64,000 nt of DNA from Actinomadura mexicana (GTDB lineage Bacteria > Actinomycetota > Actinomycetes > Streptosporangiales > Streptosporangiaceae), in NCBI RefSeq assembly GCF_900188105.1, contig NZ_FZNP01000007.1:62001-126000 (forward strand), read 5' to 3'. The notes under the pieces are model-generated. The model saw only the letters and a list, made by a program, of their open reading frames with translations. It did not search any database and was not told the DNA's origin. The position numbers and the translations under genes were made by a program. Below are positions 36,090-44,614 of the stretch, in pieces; the stretch's first letter is position 1; each line of letters starts with the position of its first letter.

Positions 36090-36512
36090 GTGACGAGCGA
36101 CGAGCCGCGCCCCGCGCACCGCCAGATCGACGCGCCGGGCCTGGCGCCCGGCACCGGGTACAGCCACGCCGTCTCCGTCGACGTGCCCGGCCGGCTGGTG
36201 GTGATCAGCGGCCAGATCCCGCTGGACCCGGCCGGGAACCTGGTCGGCCCCGGCGACCTGGAGGCCCAGACCCGGCAGGTGTTCGCCAACCTGGAGACCG
36301 CGCTCACCGCCGCGGGCGCCCGCTGGGAGCACGTCGTGCGGCTCGGATACTTCCTGCGGGACGCCGGCGGCGCCCCGGTCGTGCGCGCCGTACGCGCCGA
36401 GTTCGTCCCCGGGAGCGTGGCGCCGGCCGCGTCGCTGGTCGAGGTGTCGCGCCTGGTCCGCGACGACCTGCTGGTGGAGATCGAGGCCCTCGCCGTCGTC
36501 CCCGCCGGCTGA
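36090..36512 (+). CDS. RidA family protein
   Basis: RidA/YjgF/YER057c family protein, 140 aa, usually a deaminase of reactive enamine/imine intermediates. Family marks are GYSHAVSV, VVISGQIPLDPAGNLVGPGD, TRQVFANLETALTAAGA, and the C-terminal ASLVEVSRLVRDDLLVEIEA. The conserved Arg expected near R in VRLGYFLRD is present, but the usual C-terminal catalytic RV/R..P pattern is weak, so it may be a RidA paralogue with a different job. GTG 36090 lies four bases after the synthetase stop and also six bases behind a TATCGT box, so it may have its own leaderless message. Confidence 0.9.
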   Translation: MTSDEPRPAHRQIDAPGLAPGTGYSHAVSVDVPGRLVVISGQIPLDPAGNLVGPGDLEAQTRQVFANLETALTAAGARWEHVVRLGYFLRDAGGAPVVRAVRAEFVPGSVAPAASLVEVSRLVRDDLLVEIEALAVVPAG

Positions 36513-36544
36513 GGGACGCCCGGATCCCGGGCCGGACGCGCGAC

Positions 36545-36571
36545 GGGGCGCCCCCACCGCGGGGGCGCCCC
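36545..36571. terminator. Bidirectional hairpin terminator
   Basis: GGGGCGCCCCC-ACCGC-GGGGGCGCCCC makes an 11-bp perfect stem with a 5-nt loop between the convergent RidA and TerD genes. No T-tract follows. Confidence 0.8.
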
Positions 36572-36589
36572 GTCCACGTGCGGAGAGGG

Positions 36590-37165
36590 TCAGACGTTCA
36601 CCCCGAAGTCGGAGGCGATGCCCGACAGGCCCGAGGCGTAGCCCTGGCCCACCGCGCGGAACTTCCACTCGGCGCCGTTGCGGTACAGCTCGCCGAACAC
36701 CATCGCGGTCTCGGTCGAGGCGTCCTCCGACAGGTCGTAGCGCGCGATCTCGCTGTTGTCGGCCTGGTTCACCACGCGGATGAAGGCGTTGCGGACCTGC
36801 CCGAAGCTCTGCTGGCGGTTGTCGGCGTCGTAGATCGACACCGGGAACACGATCTTGGCGATCTCGGCGGGGACGCCGCTCAGGTTCACCTTGATCGCCT
36901 CGTCGTCGCCCTCGCCCTCACCGGTGAGGTTGTCGCCGGTGTGCTCGACCGAGCCGTCGGGGCTCTTGAGGTTGTTGAAGAACACGAAGTGCTGATCCGA
37001 CAGGACCTTGTTCTCCGCCGAGCACAGCAGGGCGCTGGCGTCCAGGTCGAAGTCGGTTCCGGTCGTGGTCCGCACGTCCCATCCCAGACCAACCACGACG
37101 GCGGTCAGTCCGGGGGCCTCCTTGGTCAGCGAGACGTTGCCGCCCTTGCTCAGACTGACTCCCAC
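36590..37165 (-). CDS. terD: TerD family protein (tellurite-resistance/stress)
   Basis: TerD domain protein, 191 aa, calcium-binding and linked to tellurite resistance, membrane stress and phage tolerance. Start GTG 37165 has GGAGG eight bases upstream, giving [19 protein letters not shown]. Core features: [40 protein letters not shown] (the acidic Ca2+ sites), and FVNQ-like [20 protein letters not shown], ending with [18 protein letters not shown]. The gene stands alone; no other ter genes are near. Length is normal. Confidence 0.95.
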   Translation of the reverse strand: MGVSLSKGGNVSLTKEAPGLTAVVVGLGWDVRTTTGTDFDLDASALLCSAENKVLSDQHFVFFNNLKSPDGSVEHTGDNLTGEGEGDDEAIKVNLSGVPAEIAKIVFPVSIYDADNRQQSFGQVRNAFIRVVNQADNSEIARYDLSEDASTETAMVFGELYRNGAEWKFRAVGQGYASGLSGIASDFGVNV

Positions 37166-37307
37166 TGTGTCTACCTCCGTATCGGCTGCGGGCGCCATCA
37201 CCCGCGTGCGGTCTGTCTAACGAGAACGGTAGTCACCTTGCGCTGGTTCCCCCGCCTTCTTGGCGAATTCGCGGCGTGGCGTGCCGTTTCTTCCCGTGCG
37301 TGCGCCC

Positions 37308-39110
37308 TCAGGCCAGGAAGGCGGCGGGCGCGGTGACGGGGGCGGGCAGGTCGAAGGCGGCGGCCAGCTCGTCCGCTCGGGGCGCCAGCTCGTCGCACGT
37401 GCGGCGCCGCGCGGCCCACATCTCGTCCAGGATCCCCGGCGGGACGACCCCCTCGTTGAGCAGGACGGCGGCGCGGCGCTCCAGCCGGTCCAGCGCGTGC
37501 AGGCGCAGGACGGGCCCGAGCGCCCGCGGCCCGGCGCCGGCGGCCGCGGCGAGGATCTCCAGGATGATCCGGTCGGCGCAGGCGGTGGCCGTCCGCTCGG
37601 CCAGCGCCAGGTTGCCGTTCCAGGCGGTGAAGGCGTCCTGCCCGTCGCGCAGGGCGGCCTCGACCCGTCCGGCGAGCCGGTCGCGCGTCCGGCGCTCGGC
37701 GTCGCGGGCCAGGAACAGCCACACGCGCGGGGAGTCCAGGTCGCCGTCGTCGGGCGGCCCGAGCTCCGGCTCGGGCGGGACGTAGCGGTCGCGGTCGGCC
37801 ATCGCGCGCGCGGTGTCGTAGAGGATGAGCTCGTTGTCGCCGCCGGCGTTCTGGTAGGCGTGCGTCAGGCCCCGGTAGGCGTTGAGGCGCTCGACGGCGG
37901 CGAACCCGGGGGCGCCGCTGTGCACCCGGCACGCCGACACCGTCTCCTGCGCCTGGACGGTCGCGGCGGCCTTCAGCAGCGCCAGGTCCCGGTCGACCGC
38001 CGACCACGGCGCCCACGCGGTCGCCGGCCCGCCCGCCGCGTCCGCGGCCTCGCCCGCCGCCTCGCCCGGGGGGCGCGGTGTGGTGACGTGAGCGGCGACG
38101 GCGGTGAGGGCGTAGGCGGACGCCAGCGCGCCCAGCACCGCCTCCTGCTGGTTGCGGTAGTCGGTCAGCGGGCGGCGCGGCGCCAGCCGGCCGAGGGTGG
38201 AGCGGCCCGCCGAGTGGGACAGCAGCATCCCGGCGGACGCCCGGGTGATCGCGGCGGAGGCCGACACGACCGCCCGCCACACCGGCGGGGCGATGCCCAT
38301 CGAGCGGGTCAGCCGCGCCGCCGCGGGTCCGTGCGGGTCGTGGAAGGCCCCGTCGGCGCCGATGCCGGCGCCGTCGCGCAGCCACGCCTCGTAGGGGACG
38401 CGGACGTCCTCCAGCAGGACGGCGGCGTAGTCGATCTGCAGTCCGGTGGTCTCGGGGGCCGGGACGATCCGCACGCCGGGCGGGACGGCGCCGCCGGGCC
38501 CGCGCAGCGGCACCGCGAACACGAACACGCCGCGCTCCTGGCCGCCGTGGACGAGGGTGGCGTAGACGGCGGCGGTCTTGGGCAGGTCCGGGTGGGCGGT
38601 GTTGGTGGGGAACTTGGCGGCCTGCACGTCCGGGGTGCTGAGCACGAACCCGCCCGTGGCCGGGTCGTGGCGGGCGACGGTGCGGGGCGACAGGTGGCTG
38701 TTGCTGCGTCCCACCTCGGTCATCAGCAGCGTGCCGAACGAGGCCATCGACTCCAGGGACTCGCGCAGCGGCCGCGTCTCCCGCTGCCCGTCGCCGAACC
38801 GCAGGATCGGGCCGAGCGCGAGGGTGTAGTGCAGCAGCATCATGTGGAACAGCGGCGGGTCGGCGATCGCGGCGCGCTCCAGCAGCGCGCACAGCGCCGG
38901 CGGGTCGGCCAGCAGTTCGCCGGCGGGCGGCGCGGCCAGCCCGGCGCGGCGCAGCCGCTCGTAGGTGAGCGCGTGCCGGCCGGGCGCGGTGAGCCCGCCG
39001 GGGACGGTGAAGAACTCCTCGGGGACGGCCTCCTCCAGCCGCGCGCGGGTCTTGGCGTCGAGGGAGGAGCCGCGCACGAACTGCCGCAGACCGTCGGCGT
39101 CGGTGGTCAC
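37308..39110 (-). CDS. Acyl-CoA dehydrogenase/oxidase family protein
   Basis: Large acyl-CoA oxidase/dehydrogenase-like flavoprotein, 600 aa. The middle shows LLMTEVGRSNSHLSPRTVAR and NTAHPDLPKTAAVYATLVHG (an oxidase-like substrate/FAD strand), then GAGIGADGAFHD. A long helical C-terminal domain holds RSMGIAPPVWRAVVSASAAI and YQNAGGDNELILYDTARAM, as in peroxisomal-type acyl-CoA oxidases. GTG 39110 overlaps the acyltransferase stop by 4 nt, so both genes form one operon. The substrate is unknown, though it is probably an acyl chain tied to the KAS III/acyltransferase neighbours. Confidence 0.85.
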   Translation of the reverse strand: MTTDADGLRQFVRGSSLDAKTRARLEEAVPEEFFTVPGGLTAPGRHALTYERLRRAGLAAPPAGELLADPPALCALLERAAIADPPLFHMMLLHYTLALGPILRFGDGQRETRPLRESLESMASFGTLLMTEVGRSNSHLSPRTVARHDPATGGFVLSTPDVQAAKFPTNTAHPDLPKTAAVYATLVHGGQERGVFVFAVPLRGPGGAVPPGVRIVPAPETTGLQIDYAAVLLEDVRVPYEAWLRDGAGIGADGAFHDPHGPAAARLTRSMGIAPPVWRAVVSASAAITRASAGMLLSHSAGRSTLGRLAPRRPLTDYRNQQEAVLGALASAYALTAVAAHVTTPRPPGEAAGEAADAAGGPATAWAPWSAVDRDLALLKAAATVQAQETVSACRVHSGAPGFAAVERLNAYRGLTHAYQNAGGDNELILYDTARAMADRDRYVPPEPELGPPDDGDLDSPRVWLFLARDAERRTRDRLAGRVEAALRDGQDAFTAWNGNLALAERTATACADRIILEILAAAAGAGPRALGPVLRLHALDRLERRAAVLLNEGVVPPGILDEMWAARRRTCDELAPRADELAAAFDLPAPVTAPAAFLA

Positions 39111-40138
39111 GAGGGGTCCTTTCGTTCGCCGGAGGGGGTGACGCCTGGGGCGGCCTTGCCGGTCAGCCCGTGGCGGGGGCGGTCGCGCAGCGGCGCCATC
39201 GTCCGCGCGTCCGGCAGGGTCAGCCGCGCGCACTGGCACAGCGCGTTGCCCGCGCCGGCCTCGGTGAACACCGTCGCGCCCGCAGCCTGCACGGCGCGCA
39301 GCGCCTCCGGCAGCCGGACGGGTCTGACGATGCAGTCGGCCATGGCGCGGTGCAGGTCGTCGTCGTCGCGGTAGGCGCGGCCGCGGACCGGCGAGTGGAC
39401 CGTCAGTTCCAGAGGCCGCTGCGGGAAGCCGCGGATCATGGCGTACCACTCCTCGTCGGCGCCGGCCATCACGGGATGGTGGGACAGGTAGGGCACCGCG
39501 AGCCGCACGGCGTTCACCCCCTCGCCGCGCGCGGCGTCCAGGACGGCGTCCAGGGGCCCGTCAGGCCCGGACACGACCGTGACCTGCGGGGCGTTCAGGC
39601 ACGCGACGACCACCTCCGGTTCGCCGGCGGCGTCGATGCAGGCGAGGGTGCGGTCCTCCCCGGCCTCCAGCAGCCCCATGCCGCCGCCCCCGCCGTGCCG
39701 GGCCAGGACGCCGACGGCGGCCACGCCCATGCGGGCGCCGTCGGCGATGGAGAACGCCCCCGCGCACACCAGCGCGGCGATCTCCCCGAAGCTCTGCCCG
39801 ACCGCGAAGCGGGGATGGACGCCGTGCGCGCGCAGGGCGCGGTCGACGGCGACGGACGCGGCGTAGCCGGCGAGCTGGGCGACGCCGGGGGTGCGTGCGG
39901 CCTCCCGGTAGCCGCCCGGATCGTCCATGAGGATCGAGCGCAGGCGCGGCCAGCCGTTGCGGGGCAGGCCCTCCTGCACGGCGTCCAGGACGTCGGCGAC
40001 GGCGCGGGCGGCGCCGGGCCCGGTGCGGGCGAGGGCGGGCAGGTCGGGGACCCCCGCGGAGCCGGTGCCGGGGAACAGGAAGGCGCAGATGTCGTCGGGT
40101 TCGAGCTCTTCGGCCGGGCGGAATCGGGGTGCGCGCAC
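39107..40138 (-). CDS. Malonyl/acyl-CoA acyltransferase (FabD-like AT domain)
   Basis: Stand-alone acyltransferase, 343 aa. FLFPGTGS near the N-terminus is the family's opening (usually F-x-F-P-G-Q-G). The nucleophile serine is S116 in VGQSFGEIAAL, where GQSxGE replaces the usual GHSxGE. The catalytic His is H220 or H221 in PYLSHHPVM. The C-terminus ends in a Lys/Pro-rich tail. It starts at GTG 40138 and overlaps the downstream dehydrogenase gene by 4 nt. It diverges from the KAS III gene. Because no acyl carrier protein is present in the window, the acyl acceptor could be CoA or an ACP encoded elsewhere. Confidence 0.85.
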   Translation of the reverse strand: MRAPRFRPAEELEPDDICAFLFPGTGSAGVPDLPALARTGPGAARAVADVLDAVQEGLPRNGWPRLRSILMDDPGGYREAARTPGVAQLAGYAASVAVDRALRAHGVHPRFAVGQSFGEIAALVCAGAFSIADGARMGVAAVGVLARHGGGGGMGLLEAGEDRTLACIDAAGEPEVVVACLNAPQVTVVSGPDGPLDAVLDAARGEGVNAVRLAVPYLSHHPVMAGADEEWYAMIRGFPQRPLELTVHSPVRGRAYRDDDDLHRAMADCIVRPVRLPEALRAVQAAGATVFTEAGAGNALCQCARLTLPDARTMAPLRDRPRHGLTGKAAPGVTPSGERKDPS

Positions 40139-40289
40139 GCGGGGTCTCCTTACCTGGAAGGAAGGCTGCCTTTTCCTTTAAGACAACGGCCGCTTAGCTC
40201 TCAGTTATGGACCAAAACCCTGAAATGGGATTATTCACTTATGGGATGGGACTGACAACCGCCAGTCCGGTGATGGGGGGAGGACCCGC

Positions 40290-41342
40290 ATGACCGTGCC
40301 CGACACGCACCGGCCGGACCGGGCGGACGACAGCGGAGCGGCGCGGGACGGCGGGCGGGGGTGGGCCATCCGCGGAACCGGCGCCCACCTGCCCCGCGGC
40401 GTCGCGCACAGCGCCGACCTGTCCCGCTCGCTGGGCCTGGAACCGGACTGGATCGAGCGCCGCACCGGGATCAGGCGGCGGCACGTCGTCGCGCCCGGCG
40501 AGGCCGCCTCCGACCTGGCCGCGGCCGCCGCCGGCCGGGCGCTGCGCGCCGCCGGGCTGGACGCCGCCGACCTCGGCCTGATCGTGCTCGGCACCTCCAC
40601 GCCCGACGTGATCGCCCCGTCCACCGCCTGCCGCGTGCAGGCGATGCTCGGCGCCCGCCGCGCCGCCGCGTTCGACATCTCCGCCGCCTGCAGCGGGTTC
40701 GTGTTCGGGTTGCAGGCCGCCATCGGCTGGCTGGCCACCCAGCGCGGCGCGCCCTGCCATGCGCTGGTCATCGGCGTCGAGGTCTACTCGCGGTTCCTCG
40801 ACCCCGCCGACCGCGCCACCGCCGCCCTGTTCGGCGACGGCGCCGCCGCCGCGGTCGTCGGGCCCGCCCCGCCCGGGCACGGCATCGGCCCGATCACCCT
40901 CGGATCGGACGGCTCGGGCGCCGACGACGTCCTCATCCCCGCGGGCGGCAGCCGGCTGCCCGCCAGCGCCGAGACCCTCGCCGGCCTCGGCCACACCATC
41001 CACATGGACGGCCGCGCCGTCCGCGACTTCATCACCGCGATCTTCCCGCGGCTGGTGGCCGAGGCGACCGAGGCCGCCGGGATCAAGCCCGCCGACCTGG
41101 CCCTGGTCGTCCCGCACCAGCCCAACCCGCAGCTGGTCGCCGCGCTGGCCGGGGACGCCGGGCTCGACCCGGGGCAGCTGGCGATCGTCGGGTACGACGT
41201 CGGCAACATCGGCGCCGCCAGCATCCCCTACGCCCTCGACCGCGCCGTGCGGACGAAGCGGATCGGCCCCGGCGACCTGGTGCTGCTCGCCGGTTTCGGC
41301 GCGGGCCTGACCTGGGGGCACACCCTCATCACCTGGCCCTGA
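40290..41342 (+). CDS. 3-oxoacyl-ACP synthase III (KAS III)
   Basis: FabH-type ketosynthase, 350 aa. The catalytic triad is C134 in ISAACSGFVFG, H276 in VVPHQPNPQ, and N306 in VGNIGAASIP, all in the KAS III layout. The N-terminal 25 residues are a charged tail absent from housekeeping FabH, followed by GTGAHLPRGV. The context (no fabD-acpP-fabF nearby) argues for a secondary-metabolism starter or single-condensation enzyme. ATG 40290 has GGGGGGAGGA upstream. It diverges from the acyltransferase across 151 nt that includes an AT-rich stretch and a partial GGAAGG/CCTTTTCC repeat. A strong terminator lies downstream. Confidence 0.92.
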   Translation: MTVPDTHRPDRADDSGAARDGGRGWAIRGTGAHLPRGVAHSADLSRSLGLEPDWIERRTGIRRRHVVAPGEAASDLAAAAAGRALRAAGLDAADLGLIVLGTSTPDVIAPSTACRVQAMLGARRAAAFDISAACSGFVFGLQAAIGWLATQRGAPCHALVIGVEVYSRFLDPADRATAALFGDGAAAAVVGPAPPGHGIGPITLGSDGSGADDVLIPAGGSRLPASAETLAGLGHTIHMDGRAVRDFITAIFPRLVAEATEAAGIKPADLALVVPHQPNPQLVAALAGDAGLDPGQLAIVGYDVGNIGAASIPYALDRAVRTKRIGPGDLVLLAGFGAGLTWGHTLITWP

Positions 41343-41443
41343 CCTTTCAACCGCCCTGTCCTTTCAACCGCCCCGTCCTTTCAACTGCCTGACCTTCCGA
41401 GCGGTCCCGGCCGCAGGCGGGGCGCCGCCGGGACCCCTCAGAC

Positions 41444-41485
41444 GGCGGACGGCCCGCGAGCCGGAGGGCTCGCGGGCCGTCCGCC
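41444..41485. terminator. Strong bidirectional terminator
   Basis: A perfect 19-bp stem (arms 41444-41462 and 41467-41485) with a 4-nt GGAG loop lies between the convergent KAS III gene and the glycosyltransferase operon. It is one of the strongest hairpins in the window. Confidence 0.9.
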
Positions 41486-41583
41486 GCGCGCAGGCGTCCG
41501 GTCAGCGCTTCAGCAGGCGCAGCACCTGGCGGGACTCGGCGCGGCGGTCCCAGGCGACGGCGGCGAAGTGGAGCGCACGGCGT

Positions 41584-42987
41584 TCACCAGGGGGACAGCA
41601 CGACCGCCTGGACGGCCAGCGCCGTCACCGCCTGCGCCGCCAGCCACGCCCGCGCCCGGGAGCGGTCGACGGCGGCGGCGGCCGTCAGCCACGCGGCGAA
41701 CGGCACCCAGATCCGCTCGACCTCGCCGCGCGTGACGCCGGACGCGTCCAGGACCAGCACGGCGAGCAGTGCCGCACCCGCCAGCACCGCCACCGCCGCC
41801 GCGGGCGCGACCGTAGGGGACCGCGGCCCGCGTCCCAGCACAGCCCGCCACAGGGCGCCGCGGCCCAGCTCGGCCAGCGTGCGCGGCAGCGCGTGCGCCA
41901 CCGCCGGGCCCGTCAGGAGGCCCAGGACCGCCAGGTTCGCCAACACGAAGTAGGCGTAGGAGCGCTGCGCCGATCCGCGGCTGACCAGGTAGGTGTCCAG
42001 GGTGGCGCGGACGCCGTCGGGCCACCAGAACCCCAGCAGGGTGAACGCGGCCGGAACCACTACCAGCGCGGCGCCGGCGGCCGCGAGCACCCGCGCCCGG
42101 GGACGGCCCAGCACCACGACCGCGAGCGGCACCGCGAACAGGGGAAGCAGCCCGTAGCTCAGATACGGCAGGCACCCCAGCAGCAGCCCGCCCGCCGCGG
42201 CCGAGGCGAGCGCACGGTTGCCCGCGCCGCGGGCGGCGAGCGCGAGCAGCGCCGTCCCCCAGGCCGCGACGGCAAGGAAGAACGCGTCCATCGCCGTCGC
42301 GATCCACACCGCCAGCGGCGCCAGCGCCAGGAACGGCACCGCGGCCCGCGCCGCCCGCTCCCCCGCCAGGCACCGCACCGTCACCGCGATCGCCGCCGCC
42401 GCCGACGTCCCGGCCGCGATGAGGAACGCCGCCGCCCATCCGGTGCCGCCCAGACCGGCCTTCTCCAGCGCCCACAGCACCAGCATCGGCAGCGGCGGAT
42501 GCCCCCGCACGTGGGTGGTGTAGCCGCCGAGCCGCTCGGTGAAGGTGTCCAGCCAGGCCAGCGGGTCGGGGCGCAGCTGCGCCAGGCCCGCCGGGTACTC
42601 GGTCGGGGCGTCCAGCGGCCGGGCGAGCGCGTCCCACCCGTCGGAGGCGGCCAGGGCCACCGTCCACGCGGCGGCGGCCGCCCACGCGACCGGCGGCAGC
42701 GCCCGCCACGGCAGCCGGACCGCGAGCGCGGGCAGCGCCGCCACGGCCAGGGCCGCCGCGGCGGCCGCGGGCAGGAGCCGCCAGGTCGGCGGCGATTCCC
42801 GCGCCCGCGCGTGCAGCGGGGGCAGCGGGTCCTCGGTGGCCAGGCCCGCGCGCCGCAGGTGCCAGCCCACGGCGAATGCCGCCGCGATCCCGGCCGCCCA
42901 CACCGCGACGGCGACCCATCCCGGCCATCGGCGTCCCGCCGACTTCCCGGCCGCTTCCGCCCGGCCGCGCGCCTCGGTGAGCGTCAC
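41584..42987 (-). CDS. Polytopic membrane glycosyltransferase (GT-C like)
   Basis: Integral membrane protein, 467 aa, with about ten to twelve hydrophobic segments. YTTHVRGHPPLPMLVLWALE resembles the first-loop RGHPPLP motif of GT-C/ArnT/PMT polyprenyl-sugar transferases, and is followed by GTGWAAAFLIAAG and a positive-inside helix series. The N-terminal 25 residues are cytoplasmic. GTG 42987 has GGAAGGAG upstream and overlaps the previous gene's stop by 4 nt. It is the last gene of the operon starting at 47642, and probably uses a lipid-linked sugar. Just past its stop another frame stays open for 24 codons (to 41504). Confidence 0.75.
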   Translation of the reverse strand: MTLTEARGRAEAAGKSAGRRWPGWVAVAVWAAGIAAAFAVGWHLRRAGLATEDPLPPLHARARESPPTWRLLPAAAAAALAVAALPALAVRLPWRALPPVAWAAAAAWTVALAASDGWDALARPLDAPTEYPAGLAQLRPDPLAWLDTFTERLGGYTTHVRGHPPLPMLVLWALEKAGLGGTGWAAAFLIAAGTSAAAAIAVTVRCLAGERAARAAVPFLALAPLAVWIATAMDAFFLAVAAWGTALLALAARGAGNRALASAAAGGLLLGCLPYLSYGLLPLFAVPLAVVVLGRPRARVLAAAGAALVVVPAAFTLLGFWWPDGVRATLDTYLVSRGSAQRSYAYFVLANLAVLGLLTGPAVAHALPRTLAELGRGALWRAVLGRGPRSPTVAPAAAVAVLAGAALLAVLVLDASGVTRGEVERIWVPFAAWLTAAAAVDRSRARAWLAAQAVTALAVQAVVLSPW

Positions 42988-43463
42988 CGCCGCGACTCCT
43001 TCCGGGAGGGCCGCGGGGCGCGCGTCGCTCCGCCATGCCCGGATGCGCGCCCGGCCCTGCGGCGGGCGGTGACCGCGCGGACGACGAGGGCGCAGGCCGC
43101 CGCGGCGGCTATGGCGCCCAGCACGATCCCCAGGTTGCGGCCGTAGGGCAGCGGAAGGCGGGACGGTTCGTCGGCGCGGCGCCCGTAGGCCAGCACGACG
43201 GGGATGGACACCACGGTCACGCAGGCGCCGATGACCAGCGCGGCGCGCACGACGCGCCGCCCGCCGGCGGGCACGAGGCCGGTGAGCGCCCCCGCGGCGA
43301 GCACCGCCGGGACCAGGACGGCGTCGTGCAGGACGGCCGCCCCGGCGAACCACTTCGCCCACTGGGCGAGGGGGACCTCGTCCACGATCCCGCGCAGCCC
43401 GACGGCGATGAGCGCCAGGCCCGCCGCGTACGCCGCCGCCTTCGAAACGGTCCCCGCGTTCAC
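42984..43463 (-). CDS. Four-helix membrane protein of unknown function
   Basis: Unrecognised membrane protein, 159 aa, with four predicted helices (AAAYAAGLALIAVGLRG, AVLHDAVLVPAVLAAGAL, VVRAALVIGACVTVV, LGIVLGAIAAAAACALV). EVPLAQWAKWFAGAAVLHDAVL contains a membrane-near WxKWFxGxxxLHD pattern that could bind haem or substrate. A basic C-terminus follows. GTG 43463 overlaps the preceding Mo-oxidoreductase stop by 4 nt, and its own stop overlaps the next gene. Such proteins accompany molybdopterin/cytochrome b genes in several actinomycetes, from memory only. Confidence 0.75.
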   Translation of the reverse strand: MNAGTVSKAAAYAAGLALIAVGLRGIVDEVPLAQWAKWFAGAAVLHDAVLVPAVLAAGALTGLVPAGGRRVVRAALVIGACVTVVSIPVVLAYGRRADEPSRLPLPYGRNLGIVLGAIAAAAACALVVRAVTARRRAGRASGHGGATRAPRPSRKESRR

Positions 43464-44614
43464 GACACCACCAGCCGCTGGATCCATTTGGTCTGCATGA
43501 CCCCGGGCCGGTTCGGGGCGATGAGGCGGCAGGGGTAGCCGTGGTCGAGGGCGAGAGGCGCCCCGTTCATGCCGAGGGCCAGCAGCGTCAGCGGGTCGTG
43601 CCAGTGCGGCGGGGCGACCTGCGAGGTGCGGTAGAGGCCCTGGCGTTCCAGCGACTCGACCCGCACCTGCGCGTCGTCGGCGACGCCGGCCAGGCGAAGG
43701 ACGTCGCGCAGCCGCACGCCCCGCCAGACCGCCTCCATGCTCCAGCCCTCCACGCAGGCGATGGGCAGCCGCGCGGTGTGCTGCGGCAGCGCGCGCAGGT
43801 CGGCCAGGGACAGGGTGACCTCCCGCGCGACCTCGCCGGTGACGGTGAGGCGCCAGCGGGGGTCCCGGGCCTCAGCGGTGACGCCCGTCGCGGCGGCCGA
43901 CTTGTTGACCGGGACGTCCTGCGGCCCGGTGCCGGGGCGGCGGGGCGCCAGCACCGCCAGCCGCGCCAGCGGCGTGACCGCCTCCCCCACCGTGGTGAGC
44001 GCGACGACGCCGCTCGCGCCGGCGACGGTGAGCAGGAAGCCGCGGCGCCCGACACCGTCCTGGGGGCGGGTCATCACGGTCCGGCGCGCCTTGGCCCACT
44101 GGTCGGCGATGTGGATGACCAGCGCACCGACCAGGATGTAGGCCGTCCAGTAGTGCGCGGTGGTGAAGTAGAACCGGAACGCGTACCAGTAGGCGATGTT
44201 CAGCACCCCGGTGACGAACTGGAACAGCGCCGCGCCGACCAGGACGAACACCAGCAGCCGCTGCGCGCCGTGGACGAGCGAGCGGACGGGGGGCCACTGC
44301 CACAGCCGCGGGTAGACCGTCCACAGCTTGGCCAGCAGCAGCGGGACGGTCGCCAGCCCGCCGATGACGTGCACGCCCTGGGTGACCCGGTACAGGTTCA
44401 CCGGCCGCGACGGCCACAGCATCCACCCGGCGGGCTGCTGCATGAAGTGGCTGACCAGCCCGGTCCCGAAGGAGACCAGGACGCTGACGCCCAGGGCGAT
44501 GCCGAGCCAGGCGGCGACCCGCTCGTCGTGCAGGCGGCTGGTGAACCGCCCCGGGATCCCGCGCAGCACGGCGGCGGGCGCGGGCGGCCTGTACCGTCCG
44601 GGTGCGGGTCTCAT
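43460..44614 (-). CDS. Cytochrome b561-like / oxidoreductase molybdopterin-binding fusion
   Basis: Fusion protein of 384 aa. Residues 30-175 form a membrane cytochrome b-like domain with five helices and spaced histidines (H56, H82, H115, H154, H168). Residues 190-384 carry a sulfite-oxidase/YedY-type molybdopterin domain: DPRWRLTVTGEVAREVTLSL, the Mo-ligand Cys C287 in RLPIACVEGWSMEA, WRGVRLRDVL and GYPCRLIAPNRPG. RRGFLLTVAGASG at the junction looks like an uncleaved twin-arginine signal. It could reduce or oxidise a periplasmic substrate using quinone electrons. Starts at ATG 44614, overlapping the methyltransferase stop. Confidence 0.85.
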   Translation of the reverse strand: MRPAPGRYRPPAPAAVLRGIPGRFTSRLHDERVAAWLGIALGVSVLVSFGTGLVSHFMQQPAGWMLWPSRPVNLYRVTQGVHVIGGLATVPLLLAKLWTVYPRLWQWPPVRSLVHGAQRLLVFVLVGAALFQFVTGVLNIAYWYAFRFYFTTAHYWTAYILVGALVIHIADQWAKARRTVMTRPQDGVGRRGFLLTVAGASGVVALTTVGEAVTPLARLAVLAPRRPGTGPQDVPVNKSAAATGVTAEARDPRWRLTVTGEVAREVTLSLADLRALPQHTARLPIACVEGWSMEAVWRGVRLRDVLRLAGVADDAQVRVESLERQGLYRTSQVAPPHWHDPLTLLALGMNGAPLALDHGYPCRLIAPNRPGVMQTKWIQRLVVS

